A stretch of 49,694 nt of DNA from Solimonas sp047605265 (GCA_047605265.1 JASGFY010000018.1:1-49694), one strand, 5' to 3'; counted from the first letter of the stretch, positions 41,556 through 49,694 are shown. The notes: generated from the sequence alone by a model not told the origin. Program-made: numbers and translations.

Positions 41556-43019
41556 ATGGCAGCACTCGACGCATTCGATTTCATCCTGTTCGGCGGCAGC
41601 GGCGATCTGGCGATGCGCAAGCTGCTGCCGGCGCTCTATTACTGCCACCGCGACGGCGGCGACACCGCCGGCTGGCGCATCATCGGCATCGGCCGTCACG
41701 CGATGACGCGCGATGAGTACATCGCGCTCGCCCTCGAACACTGCCGCAAATTCGTCGCCGCCAAGGACTTCGTCGACAGCGCATGGACCGCCTTCGCCGC
41801 CAGCCTCGACTACGTGCAGCTCGACGCCAAGAACGCCGCCGACTACGCCGCGCTCGCCGACAGACTCAAGGGCTGCGAGGCACGCACGCGCGTCTTCTAT
41901 CTGGCGACGGCGCCGAGCCTGTTCACCGGCATCGCCGAGAATCTCGGCGCCGCCGGCCTGGTCACCGACAGCAGCCGCGTCGTGCTCGAAAAGCCGCTGG
42001 GCCGCGATCTCGAATCGGCACGGCAGATCAACGATCACGTCGGCCGCGTGTTCAAAGAGCGGCAAATCTTTCGCATCGACCACTACCTCGGCAAGGAGGC
42101 GGTGCAGAACCTCATCGCCCTGCGCTTCGGCAACGTGCTGTTCGAGCCGCAGTGGAACCGCTCCTGGGTCCGCGATGTGCAGATCACCATCGCCGAGACC
42201 GTCGGCGTCGAGGGCCGCGGCGAGTTCTACGATTCGACCGGCGCGCTGCGTGACATGGTGCAGAACCATCTGCTGCAGCTGCTGTGCATCGTCGCCATGG
42301 AACCGCCGGCCAGCATCGACGCCGACCGCGTGCGCGACGAGAAGCTCAAGGTCTTGCGCGCGCTGCGCCCGTTCACGAGCGCCGACGACGTCGCGCAGCG
42401 CACCGTGCGCGGCCAGTACCGCGCCGGCGCGATCGGCAACCGGCCGGTGCCCGGCTATCTCGAAGAGAATGGCATTCCGGCGCAGAGCCGCACCGAGACC
42501 TTCGTCGCGATCAAGGCCGAGCTGAACAACTGGCGCTGGGCCGGCGTGCCGTTCTACCTGCGCACCGGCAAGCGCATGCAGCAGCGCCTCGCCGAGATCG
42601 TCATCAACTTCCGCGGCGTGCCGCATCCGATCCTGCGCGCAACCAACAGCGAACCGATCAACCGCCTCGTCATCAGCCTGCAACCGGATGAAGGCCTGCA
42701 GCTCGACCTGATGTCCAAGGTACCGGGCCAGAGCATGGACATCCGACCGATCTCGCTCGACGTCGCGCTCGCCGACACCTATCACACGCGGCAATGGGAT
42801 GCGTACGAGCGCCTGATCGTCGACGCCATCGAAGGCAATCTGACGCTGTTCATGCGTCGCGACGAACAGGACGCGGCGTGGCAGTGGGTGGAGCCGGTCA
42901 TGAAGGCCTGGGAACGCAGCGGCCAGCCGCCGAAGTCGTATCCGGCCGGCACCTGGGGGCCGACCGCGGCGAGCGCGCTGATCGCACGCGACGGCCACGC
43001 CTGGCACGAGGAAAGCTGA
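41556..43019 (+). CDS. zwf: Glucose-6-phosphate 1-dehydrogenase
   Basis: A 487-residue enzyme oxidising glucose-6-phosphate to 6-phosphogluconolactone with NAD(P). It has FILFGGSGDLAMRKLLPALYY (dinucleotide loop), FRIDHYLGKEAVQNL (active-site Asp-His-Tyr-Leu-Gly-Lys) and WAGVPFYLRTGKRM. I start at ATG 41556; the frame is open from 41448, but that part carries the HexR box. No strong ribosome site is seen. pgl follows after four bases. Confidence 0.97.
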   Translation: MAALDAFDFILFGGSGDLAMRKLLPALYYCHRDGGDTAGWRIIGIGRHAMTRDEYIALALEHCRKFVAAKDFVDSAWTAFAASLDYVQLDAKNAADYAALADRLKGCEARTRVFYLATAPSLFTGIAENLGAAGLVTDSSRVVLEKPLGRDLESARQINDHVGRVFKERQIFRIDHYLGKEAVQNLIALRFGNVLFEPQWNRSWVRDVQITIAETVGVEGRGEFYDSTGALRDMVQNHLLQLLCIVAMEPPASIDADRVRDEKLKVLRALRPFTSADDVAQRTVRGQYRAGAIGNRPVPGYLEENGIPAQSRTETFVAIKAELNNWRWAGVPFYLRTGKRMQQRLAEIVINFRGVPHPILRATNSEPINRLVISLQPDEGLQLDLMSKVPGQSMDIRPISLDVALADTYHTRQWDAYERLIVDAIEGNLTLFMRRDEQDAAWQWVEPVMKAWERSGQPPKSYPAGTWGPTAASALIARDGHAWHEES

Positions 43020-43023
43020 GCCG

Positions 43024-43758
43024 ATGCCGATGCCGATGCCCGCACCGCTCGCCCTGCCCGCGCAGGTCGTGCAGCATCTCGCGCCGGACGCCGGCGCCAG
43101 TGCGCTGGCACTCGCCGATTTCGTCGCCGAAACCTTGCGCGCAGCGCTGCGCGAGCGTGGCCGCGCAACGTTGCTGGTGTCCGGCGGCCGCAGCCCGATC
43201 GCCTTCTTCCACGCCCTGTCGCAACGCGAACTGGCATGGGCCGACGTGACGATTGGCCTCGTCGACGAGCGCGCGGTGCCGCGTACGCACGCCGACAGCA
43301 ACGCGCGGCTGCTCGCCGAACATCTGCTGCAGAACGTCGCGGCGGCGGCGCGTTTCGTGCCGTTGTACGTCGAAGCCGGCGACCTCGAACAGGCCGCGCT
43401 CGCAGCCGATGCGCGCATTGCCACGCTGCTGCCGTCGCCATTCGACGTCGTCGTGCTCGGCATGGGCGACGACGGCCATACCGCCTCGCTGTTTCCGGGC
43501 GCCGCCGGCACCGCGGCCGCGCTCGATCCGGCGCAGCCGCACCGCGTCGTCGCAACACAACCGACGACGGCGCCGCACGCGCGCCTGACGCTGACGCGCC
43601 GGGCGCTGCTCGATGCGCGGATCTTGCTGCTGGCAATCAGCGGCGAGCGCAAGCGCAGCGTGCTCGAAAGCGCGGCAGCGGGCGGCGCGGATACCCTGCC
43701 GATCGCCGCCTTCGTCCAGCAAGACGCCGTGCCGCTGCAGCTGTTCTACAGCGCATGA
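43024..43758 (+). CDS. pgl: 6-phosphogluconolactonase
   Basis: A 244-residue lactonase of the glucosamine-6-phosphate-isomerase-like fold, with LLVSGGRSPIAFFHAL, VTIGLVDERAVP, SNARLLAEHLL, and VVLGMGDDGHTASLFPG, which carries the catalytic His. It hydrolyses the Zwf product. Three starts in a row (MPMPMP at 43024, 43030, 43036) are possible. Its stop overlaps the hexR ATG. Confidence 0.94.
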   Translation: MPMPMPAPLALPAQVVQHLAPDAGASALALADFVAETLRAALRERGRATLLVSGGRSPIAFFHALSQRELAWADVTIGLVDERAVPRTHADSNARLLAEHLLQNVAAAARFVPLYVEAGDLEQAALAADARIATLLPSPFDVVVLGMGDDGHTASLFPGAAGTAAALDPAQPHRVVATQPTTAPHARLTLTRRALLDARILLLAISGERKRSVLESAAAGGADTLPIAAFVQQDAVPLQLFYSA

Positions 43759-44639
43759 GCACGCGCCGCGCCGCCGGCCGGCCGGCCAGCTCGCTGCTCG
43801 CGCGCATTGCCGCGACGTCTGCCGAACTGCGCAAGTCGGAACGCGCCGTCGCCGACTTCGTGCTGGCGCGGGCGAACGAAGTGCTGACGCTGTCGATCGC
43901 CGAACTTGCCGAACGCGCCGGCGTCAGCCAGCCGACGGTCGCGCGCTTCGCAGCCGCGCTCGGCTTCACCGGCTACCGCGAGTTCAAGCTGCGCCTCGCG
44001 CAGAGCCTGGCGTCCGGCGTGCCCTTCGTTCATCAGGACGTCGGCCCCGACGACGCGCTCGAAGCGGTCGGCCCCAAAGTCTTCGATCGCGCGATCGGCG
44101 GCCTGCTCGACGTGCGCAACCACCTCGACGGCGCGCAACTCGCCAGAGCCGTGCACCTGCTCGCCAAGGCGAAGCGCATCGACTTCCACGGCATCGGCAA
44201 CTCCGGCATCGTCGCGCTCGACGGCCAGCACAAGTTCTTCCGCTACGGCATGCCGACGCAGTCGTACATCGACACGCACACGATGCTGATGGCGGCGACC
44301 GTGCTCGGCCGCGGCGACGTCGTCGTCGCGATCTCCGCGACCGGCCGCACGACGGACATGCTCGCCGCCGCCGAGATCGCGCGCGAATCCGGCGCCGGCG
44401 TCATCGCCATCACCGCCAGCGGCTCGCCGCTCGCCAGGCTGGCGACGGTCGCCCTCGCCGCCGACGTGCCGGAAGATCCGGACCTCTACACACCGATGAT
44501 CTCGCGCCTCGCGCATCTGGCGATCGTCGACGTGCTCGCCGTCGGCGTCGCACTCGAACTCGGGCCCGCGCTCGTCAAGCGCCTCGAACGCAGCAAGCAG
44601 AGTCTGCGCGACAAGCGCGTGCAGCCGCTCGACGGCTAA
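43755..44639 (+). CDS. hexR: HexR, RpiR-family repressor of the Entner-Doudoroff genes
   Basis: The 294-residue repressor has an RpiR-type helix-turn-helix (RKSERAVADFVLARANEVLTLSIAELAERAGVSQPTVARFAAALGFTGYREFKLRLAQSL, about residues 25-85). A SIS sugar-phosphate domain follows (about 125-260), with HGIGNSGIVALDGQHKFFRYG and VVVAISATGRTTDML. HexR is normally released from DNA by KDPG, which here would arise from both glucose and pectin. ATG 43755 lies inside the pgl stop. Two matching operators lie at 41294 and 41462. Confidence 0.95.
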   Translation: MSTRRAAGRPASSLLARIAATSAELRKSERAVADFVLARANEVLTLSIAELAERAGVSQPTVARFAAALGFTGYREFKLRLAQSLASGVPFVHQDVGPDDALEAVGPKVFDRAIGGLLDVRNHLDGAQLARAVHLLAKAKRIDFHGIGNSGIVALDGQHKFFRYGMPTQSYIDTHTMLMAATVLGRGDVVVAISATGRTTDMLAAAEIARESGAGVIAITASGSPLARLATVALAADVPEDPDLYTPMISRLAHLAIVDVLAVGVALELGPALVKRLERSKQSLRDKRVQPLDG

Positions 44640-44684
44640 GCGCGGCGTACCGACAATGGCGGCTTCATCCGCAGGAGAACCCGC

Positions 44685-45203
44685 ATGCTCTACCGTCTCG
44701 GCGATCGCGTCCCGCAGTTCACGGGCGAACACTGGATCGCCCCGAACGCGACCGTCATCGGCTCGGTGCGCGCCGCACCCGGCGTCAGCATCTGGTTCAA
44801 CGTCGTCATCCGCGGCGACAACGACGACATCGTCATCGGCGAAAACACCAACATCCAGGAAGGCTCGGTGCTGCACACCGATCCCGGCCTCAAGCTGACG
44901 ATCGGCCGCGACTGCACGATCGGCCACATGGTGATGCTGCACGGCTGCACGATCGGCGACGGCACGCTGATCGGCATCGGCTCCGTCGTGCTCAACCGCG
45001 CCAGGATCGGCAACCACTGCATCGTCGGCGCCAACTCGCTGGTCACAGAAGGCAAGGAGTTTCCCGACAACTCGCTGATCGTCGGCTCGCCGGCCAGGGT
45101 CGTGCGCACGCTGAGCGATCAGGAAGCGCAGATCCTCAAGATCCAGGCGCAGGGCTACGTCGCCAACGGCAGGCGCTTCGCCGAGCGGTTGCAGGCGCTT
45201 TGA
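44685..45203 (+). CDS. Gamma-carbonic anhydrase-like protein (YrdA type)
   Basis: The 172-residue left-handed beta-helix protein has hexapeptide repeats throughout (for example APNATVIGSVRAAPGVSIWFN, VVIRGDNDDIVIGENTNIQEG). Three histidines sit where the zinc ligands of gamma-class enzymes lie: LHTD, GHMVMLHG. A C-terminal helix closes it. Bacterial YrdA/CaiE homologues are trimers; carbonic anhydrase activity varies between members. AGGAG precedes the ATG. It stands alone after hexR. Confidence 0.88.
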   Translation: MLYRLGDRVPQFTGEHWIAPNATVIGSVRAAPGVSIWFNVVIRGDNDDIVIGENTNIQEGSVLHTDPGLKLTIGRDCTIGHMVMLHGCTIGDGTLIGIGSVVLNRARIGNHCIVGANSLVTEGKEFPDNSLIVGSPARVVRTLSDQEAQILKIQAQGYVANGRRFAERLQAL

Positions 45204-45301
45204 GGCGACATTGAAGAAAGGCCGGCGCCGCGAGACCAGCCGGGCAGTTCCTTGTTAGCCCGCGGTACTTTTCAGCACCTTCTTGACCGATGCTGGGCAT
45301 G

Positions 45302-46258
45302 CTACGGGCGATAGCGCTCGACTGCGGCGGCTAGCCGTCGAACCGCTTCCGCGCGCAAGCTCGCCGGCCCCAGTACCTCGACGTCCGGCCCATAGCGCAG
45401 GATGTCGAGGATCAGTTCCTCGTCGCGGTGATACGGCAGCGACAGCTCGTAGCCACCATCGGCGAGCCACACGCCCCGCTGCTGCGGATGCCATCGCTCG
45501 GCAGATACCCAGCGCGCGCGCTCGGCGGTGAAGCGCAGCACGGCGGTCGCGGTCGGTGCGCCGGAGAAAATGCCGTACGAGCCGCCGAGCTCTTCATCGA
45601 GGCGCGCCGCGTCGATGTCCTGCGCCGGCGCATCCAGCGGCTCGGCCTCGCGCACGCAGTCGACGGCGAAGGTGCGCAGGCCGTTCGACTGGTGGCACCA
45701 GGCGTCGAGATACCAGTTGTCGCGGTAATGCACGAGGCGCTGCGGCGAGACCTCGCGCTCCGTGACCTGCCCTGTGCCGCGCGCCTCGTAGACGATCCGC
45801 AGGCGCCGGCGCTGCAGCACGGCGGCGGCGATCGCCGCGAAGTGCCTGCCTGGCGGCCGCGCCGCGGCGCGTAGCAGGCGGATGCGGCCGGCCTCGCCGG
45901 TCTGCAGGTTCTGCGACTTGAGGATCTGGTCGAGACGGTCGCGCAGCGGCTCCAATGCTTCGTCGAGCAGGCCGGGCTGGAAGCTCGCGAGCAACTGCTG
46001 CAGCGTGAGCAGCGACTGCAGTTCTTCCGGCGAGAACCAGAAGCCCGGCAGCTCGTAGGCGGCATCGGTGTAGCGGTAGCCGCGCGGCTCGCGCGAGCTT
46101 TCGAGCGGCGCGCCGAGCACGTCGCGCAGATAGGCGATGACGCGCTTGGTTGTCGCGCGCGAGCATTCCAGCTCGGCCATCACGCGCTCGAACGGCACCG
46201 GATAGCGCCGGCTCTTGAGCAGGCGATGCAGCCGATAGACGTGCTCGAAGGACTTCAT
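45302..46258 (-). CDS. YafY/WYL-domain transcriptional regulator
   Basis: A 318-residue DeoR-like regulator with an N-terminal winged helix (FEHVYRLHRLLKSRRYPVPFERVMAELECSRATTKRVIAYLRDVLG). The WYL domain is in the middle (about 140-220, with RRLRIVYEARGTGQVTEREVSPQRLVHYRDNWYLDAWCH; the conserved trio appears as WYL). A C-terminal WCX-like part has WHPQQRGVWLADGGYELSLPYHRDEELILDILRYGPDVEVL. WYL proteins sense nucleic acid or small ligands. ATG 46258 (MKSFEHVYRLH) fits relatives better than 46276. Its target is unknown. Confidence 0.88.
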   Translation of the reverse strand: MKSFEHVYRLHRLLKSRRYPVPFERVMAELECSRATTKRVIAYLRDVLGAPLESSREPRGYRYTDAAYELPGFWFSPEELQSLLTLQQLLASFQPGLLDEALEPLRDRLDQILKSQNLQTGEAGRIRLLRAAARPPGRHFAAIAAAVLQRRRLRIVYEARGTGQVTEREVSPQRLVHYRDNWYLDAWCHQSNGLRTFAVDCVREAEPLDAPAQDIDAARLDEELGGSYGIFSGAPTATAVLRFTAERARWVSAERWHPQQRGVWLADGGYELSLPYHRDEELILDILRYGPDVEVLGPASLRAEAVRRLAAAVERYRP

Positions 46259-46280
46259 GCGCCAAGCGTAGCGCAAAAGA

Positions 46281-46361
46281 ATCGGGGCGCCCGGAGGCGC
46301 CCCGATGGAACCGCGTACCGCTCTGCTTGTCTTGGAAGCCGGCGCCAGGGATGGCGCCGGC
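46281..46361 (-). terminator. Double hairpin terminator after groEL
   Basis: Minus-strand reading meets two stems after the groEL stop. GCCGGCGCC (46361-46353) pairs with GGCGCCGGC (46346-46338). ATCGGGGCGCC (46306-46296) pairs with GGCGCCCCGAT (46291-46281), followed by TCTTTTG. The second is a convincing Rho-independent terminator. Confidence 0.85.
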
Positions 46362-46376
46362 TTGTCAGGACGACAC

Positions 46377-48014
46377 TCAGAAATCGCCGCCGAAACCGCC
46401 GGCGCCGCCGCCCGGCGGCAGGGCCGGCTCGTCCTTCTTCGGCAGCTCGGTGATGACCGCTTCCGTCGTCAGCAGCAGGCTGGCGACCGAGGCCGCGTTC
46501 TGCAGCGCGAGGCGCGTGACCTTGGCCGGGTCGATGATACCGAGCTCGATGAGGTCGCCGTACTCGCCCGAACCGGCGTTGTAGCCGTAGGCGCCCTTGC
46601 CTTCGAGCACCTTGTTCAGAACCACCGACGGCTCCTCACCGGCGTTGCGCACGATCTGGCGCAGCGGCTCGTGCAGCGCACGGCGCAGGATGTTGATGCC
46701 GACCGTCTGGTCGTCGGTCGCGCCCTTGAGCTTCTCGAGCGTCTTGGAGGCGCGCACCAACGTGACGCCGCCGCCCGGCACGATGCCTTCCTCGACGGCC
46801 GCACGGGTCGCGTGCAGGGCGTCTTCGACGCGCGCCTTCTTTTCCTTCAGCTCGACTTCGGTCGCAGCGCCGACCTTGATGACGGCGACGCCGCCGGACA
46901 GCTTGGCGAGACGCTCCTGCAGTTTTTCCTTGTCGTAGTCGCTGGTCGCGGCCTCGATCTGCGCCTTGATCTCCTTGATGCGCGAGGTGATCGCGTCCTT
47001 CTTGCCGGCGCCGTCGATGACGGTGGTGTTTTCCTTCTCGATCTGCACCTTCTTGGCGGTGCCGAGATCGTTGAGCGAAGCCTTCTCGATCGACAGGCCC
47101 AGCTCTTCGGTGATGACCGTGCCGCCGGTGAGGATGGCGATGTCCTTCAGCATTTCCTTGCGGCGGTCGCCGAAGCCCGGCGCCTTGACGGCGGCGACCT
47201 TGAGGATGCCGCGCAGGTTGTTGACGACCAGCGTGGCGAGCGCTTCGCCTTCGACGTCCTCGGCGACGATCAGCAACGGACGACCGCTCTTGGCGACGCC
47301 TTCGAGCACCGGCAGCAGCTCGCGGATGTTGCTGATCTTCTTGTCGGTGATCAGGATCAGCGGGTTTTCCAGCTCGACCTGCTGGCTCTGCGCGTTGTTG
47401 ATGAAGTACGGCGAGAGATAGCCGCGGTCGAACTGCATGCCTTCGACGACGTTCAGCTCGTTCTCGAGGCCCGAACCGTCCTCGACGGTGATCACGCCTT
47501 CCTTGCCGACCTTGTCCATCGCGTCGGCGATGATCTTGCCGATCGCCTCGTCGGCGTTGGCCGAGACGGTGCCGACCTGCGCGATCGCCGTGCGATCCTT
47601 GGTCGGGACGGCGATCTTCTTGATCTCGGCGGTGACCGCTTCGACCGCCTTGTCGATGCCGCGCTTGATGTCGAGCGGATCGACGCCCGAGGCGACCGAG
47701 CGCAGGCCTTCGGTGAAGATGGCCTGGGCCAGCACGGTGGCGGTGGTGGTGCCGTCGCCGGCCTCGTCGGAGGTCTTGGAGGCGACTTCCTTGACGAGCT
47801 GGGCGCCGATGTTTTCGAGCTTGTCCTTCAGCTCGATTTCCTTGGCGACGGACACGCCGTCCTTGGTGACGGTCGGCGCGCCGAACGACTTGTCGAGCAC
47901 CACGTTGCGGCCCTTCGGACCGAGTGTGACCTTGACCGCATTGGCCAGCGTGTTCACGCCGGAGAGCAGGCGGGCGCGGGCATCGTCACCGAACTTCACT
48001 TCTTTGGCTGCCAT
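46377..48014 (-). CDS. groEL: Chaperonin GroEL (HSP60)
   Basis: The 545-residue chaperonin folds proteins in a double seven-mer ring capped by GroES. It shows TLGPKGRNVVLDKSFGAPTVTKDGV, GDGTTTATVLAQAI (nucleotide-binding Asp), LLIVAEDVEGEALATLVVNN and ARVEDALHATRAAVEEGIVPGGGVTL (hydrolytic Asp). The C-terminus is GGAGGFGGDF rather than a long Gly-Gly-Met repeat. It lies 47 bases behind groES. Confidence 0.98.
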   Translation of the reverse strand: MAAKEVKFGDDARARLLSGVNTLANAVKVTLGPKGRNVVLDKSFGAPTVTKDGVSVAKEIELKDKLENIGAQLVKEVASKTSDEAGDGTTTATVLAQAIFTEGLRSVASGVDPLDIKRGIDKAVEAVTAEIKKIAVPTKDRTAIAQVGTVSANADEAIGKIIADAMDKVGKEGVITVEDGSGLENELNVVEGMQFDRGYLSPYFINNAQSQQVELENPLILITDKKISNIRELLPVLEGVAKSGRPLLIVAEDVEGEALATLVVNNLRGILKVAAVKAPGFGDRRKEMLKDIAILTGGTVITEELGLSIEKASLNDLGTAKKVQIEKENTTVIDGAGKKDAITSRIKEIKAQIEAATSDYDKEKLQERLAKLSGGVAVIKVGAATEVELKEKKARVEDALHATRAAVEEGIVPGGGVTLVRASKTLEKLKGATDDQTVGINILRRALHEPLRQIVRNAGEEPSVVLNKVLEGKGAYGYNAGSGEYGDLIELGIIDPAKVTRLALQNAASVASLLLTTEAVITELPKKDEPALPPGGGAGGFGGDF

Positions 48015-48061
48015 GTTGAAATCCTCTTGAATTCGCTAGATTGCAGATGGGGAGAGACGGC

Positions 48062-48355
48062 TCACTTGGTGAAGACGGCGATGATGTCGTCCTCGCGCAG
48101 GACGAGGACGTCCTGGCCGTCGACCTTCACTTCCGAACCCGAGTACTTGCCGAACAGCACGATGTCGCCGACCTTGACGTCGAGCGCGACCGGCTTGCCG
48201 TTGTCGTCCTTCTTGCCAGGACCGATGGCGAGGATCTCGCCCTTCGACGGCTTTTCGGCCGCGTTGTCCGGAATGATGATGCCGCCCGCCGACTTCTTCT
48301 CCTCTTCAAGGCGCTTGACGATCACGCGATCGTGCAGGGGACGCAGCTTCGACAT
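48062..48355 (-). CDS. groES: Co-chaperonin GroES (HSP10)
   Basis: The 97-residue protein contains RPLHDRVIVKRLEEEKKSAGGI (mobile loop), GEILAIGPG, VGDIVLFGKYSG and EDDIIAVF. It caps the GroEL ring. First gene of the groESL operon, with GGAG upstream of ATG 48355 and a heat-shock control region 70-130 bases further up. Confidence 0.98.
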   Translation of the reverse strand: MSKLRPLHDRVIVKRLEEEKKSAGGIIIPDNAAEKPSKGEILAIGPGKKDDNGKPVALDVKVGDIVLFGKYSGSEVKVDGQDVLVLREDDIIAVFTK

Positions 48356-48426
48356 ATTGAATCTCCCGATAGGTCAATGAGTTGATGATCCCGTGGCGGG
48401 CACTCCCGGCTGTTCTCGGCAGCCTG

Positions 48427-48453
48427 TTAGCACTCACCATCGAAGGCTGCTAA
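48427..48453. promoter_or_regulatory. CIRCE-like element (HrcA operator) of groESL
   Basis: TTAGCACTC (48427-48435), nine bases, and GGCTGCTAA (48445-48453). The left arm is the exact CIRCE consensus and the spacing is exact; the right arm differs from GAGTGCTAA at two positions. Confidence 0.8.
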
Positions 48454-48454
48454 T

Positions 48455-48482
48455 TCTTAGGGAGCGTCTTTCCGGATTCAAG
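48455..48482 (-). promoter_or_regulatory. Sigma-32-like promoter of groESL
   Basis: On the minus strand CTTGAAT (48482-48476), 13 bases, then CCCTAAGA (48462-48455), close to the heat-shock consensus CTTGAAA-N13-CCCCATNT. The CIRCE element follows directly downstream, so activation and repression may combine. Confidence 0.6.
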
Positions 48483-48579
48483 AGGCCCCCATGAAAAACT
48501 CTTGAAAGCCGGGCCGGCGGCGGGCCCGTCCACGGCCGGGCCGGCGCAACGAGCCCGTCATCTGGGCCGACTAGCCTGC

Positions 48580-49178
48580 GCGGCCATCCAGGACAACGGC
48601 CGCGGCATCGCCGCCGAGCATCTGTCGAAGATCTTCGATCCGTTCTTCACGACCAAGCCAGTCGGCCAGGGCACCGGTCTCGGCCTGTCGATCTCGCAGC
48701 AGATCGTGCAGGCGCACGGCGGCACGATCCACGTCGTCTCGAAAGTCGGCCACGGCACCAAGTTCATCGTCTCGCTGCCGCGCGGAACGCCGGCGGCGGG
48801 CGCCCTCGACGGAGGTCGGCGTCGTCGTCTCCGAGCTCGCCGTCGCCGGCCATTGCGTCACCGGGCTGCTGAAGACGCTGAAGGCCGAACACCCGGAAGT
48901 GGTGACGATCGTGCTGCCGCCGTTCGCCGACGTTCTCGGTGTCCATCGGCCTGATCAACCAGGGCCAGGTCTACCGCCTGCTGCCGAAGCCGCTGCGCCG
49001 CGGCGCGTTCAGCATGAGCCTGGCCAGTGCGCTGCGCCATCATCGCCTGCTGTGCGCCGCACCGGTGCTGCACGCGGCGCACGCGGTCGAGAAGATCCGC
49101 GCGCCCGACGAGGCCGGCATGGCGGCGCGCGTGATGGGCTTTCTCAGCCGCATGCGCCGCGCCGGCACGTCGCCCTGA
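48580..49178 (+). pseudogene. Fragmented two-component sensor gene (HATPase plus receiver-like pieces)
   Basis: From about 48580 the frame reads AIQDNGRGIAAEHLSKIFD, TGLGLSISQQIVQAHGGTI and GTKFIVSLPRG, the N, G1 and G2 boxes of a histidine-kinase ATPase domain, but no kinase core or start precedes it. After about 48805, EVGVVVSELAVAGHCVTGLL and EHPEVVTIVLPPFAD look like a receiver domain. A frame change near 48930 is needed to reach IGLINQGQVYRLLPKPLRRG (receiver end) and ARVMGFLSRMRRAGTSP, ending at 49178. The lack of a start, the abrupt junction and the frameshift mark a decayed gene. Confidence 0.7.
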
Positions 49179-49451
49179 ATCGGCCGACACCGGCCCGCCG
49201 CGACGCTCGGTCGGTCCGCCGGCCGCGCCCCGCACGGCGCGGAATGCCTTCAGGATGCGCTCAGCGAAACGCCGGCGAAGACGCTCGCCGAGTGCGCGGC
49301 GCTGCTCGACCAGAAGACGCCCGCGCAACCGAAGCCGATGGCGACGGCCTACTGGAACAAACGCTACCTGTCGGCCGACGACAAGAACATCTACCAGGCC
49401 GATCCGCAGTCATCCGCGTGGAGCGTGCTGCAGCCGCGGCAGAAACGCTGA
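49179..49451 (+). pseudogene. Unidentified C-terminal gene fragment
   Basis: An open frame ending at TGA 49449-49451 reads TPAKTLAECAALLDQKTPAQ, MATAYWNKRYLSADDKNIYQ and WSVLQPRQKR with coding-like composition. It follows an in-frame TGA near 49177 and has no ribosome site or good start. I do not recognise the family; it looks like the tail of a lost gene. Confidence 0.35.
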
Positions 49452-49496
49452 GCGCCGGCGGCGGGCGCCGCTTTCCGGCGCCGCCCTGCACCGCAA

Positions 49497-49694
49497 TCAG
49501 GTCTTCGGCAAGGTGACGCCGGTCTGGCCCTGATACTTGCCGCCGCGATCGCGGTACGAGGTTTCGCAGATCTCGTCGGACTCGTAGAACAGCATCTGCG
49601 CGACGCCCTCGTTCGCGTAGATCTTCGCCGGCAGCGGCGTGGTGTTGCTGAACTCCAGCGTCACGTGGCCTTCCCATTCCGGCTCCAGCGGCGT
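49497..49694 (-). CDS. dcd: dCTP deaminase (3' end; gene runs off the window)
   Basis: The last 65 residues are visible: TPLEPEWEGHVTLEFSNTTP, AKIYANEGVAQMLFYESDE, ETSYRDRGGKYQGQTGVTLP and a final KT. These are the characteristic C-terminal segments of Dcd, including the GKYQGQ substrate-closing tail. The enzyme makes dUTP from dCTP for thymidylate synthesis. The start lies beyond position 49694. Confidence 0.93.
   Translation of the reverse strand, partial: TPLEPEWEGHVTLEFSNTTPLPAKIYANEGVAQMLFYESDEICETSYRDRGGKYQGQTGVTLPKT

Noticed and set aside
45246..45301. Frame on the minus strand ending KKVLKSTAG after the WYL gene
   Set aside because: It overlaps the WYL gene in another frame and has no start or recognisable product.
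46305..48380. Open frame of 691 codons on the plus strand opposite groEL/groES
   Set aside because: Antisense to strongly conserved chaperonin genes; composition is an artefact of their codon bias.

Overview
The window is GC-rich, mostly coding DNA from a free-living proteobacterium, most likely a gammaproteobacterium (Xanthomonadales/Nevskiales/Steroidobacter-like; Betaproteobacteria cannot be fully excluded). The reasons are the block infC-rpmI-rplT-pheS-pheT-ihfA-merR-tRNA-Pro, a HexR-controlled Entner-Doudoroff set, a TonB-dependent receptor with the DNIAEAL-type plug, and groESL with a CIRCE-like operator. The lifestyle it suggests is plant-polysaccharide saprophytism.

Layout. 1-4.2 kb: a lipoprotein gene broken by one nonsense codon, then an HDAC-family deacetylase coupled to a Pat-like protein acetyltransferase, and a stub of an MgtC/DUF4010-like gene. 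4.2-10.1 kb: the translation block, with infC starting at a rare ATC codon, tRNA-Pro(GGG) and two terminators. 10.2-10.7 kb: a secreted EF-hand protein.

10.8-32.4 kb is a rhamnogalacturonan-I (RG-I) utilisation locus. It holds two rhamnogalacturonan acetylesterases, KDG kinase, GH105 unsaturated rhamnogalacturonyl hydrolase, a GPH-type sugar symporter, a secreted DUF6250-like protein, an alpha/beta esterase, a Tat-exported PL26 exo-lyase, a TonB-dependent receptor, a PL9 lyase, a PL11 lyase, KduD and KduI. Two decayed genes lie inside it: a GH35 beta-galactosidase and a secreted protein of unknown family. 32.5-38.5 kb: a LysR regulator and a complete non-phosphorylative L-rhamnose pathway (mutarotase, dehydrogenase, lactonase, dehydratase, second dehydrogenase, hydrolase). 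38.7-44.6 kb: edd-eda divergent from zwf-pgl-hexR, with two mirror-image HexR boxes between them.

Read together, 11-44.6 kb encodes both halves of RG-I backbone use. Deacetylation and lyases cut the polymer. GH105 releases rhamnose and an unsaturated uronate. KduI-KduD-KdgK-Eda takes the uronate to pyruvate and glyceraldehyde-3-phosphate. The L-rhamnose pathway takes rhamnose to pyruvate and L-lactate. Candidate operators (perfect palindromes) lie in four control regions.

44.7-49.7 kb: gamma-class carbonic anhydrase-like protein, a WYL/YafY regulator, groES-groEL with CIRCE and a sigma-32-like promoter, a wreck of a two-component gene, an unidentified C-terminal fragment, and the 3' end of dcd. 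No CRISPR array, insertion sequence, prophage or rRNA was seen.
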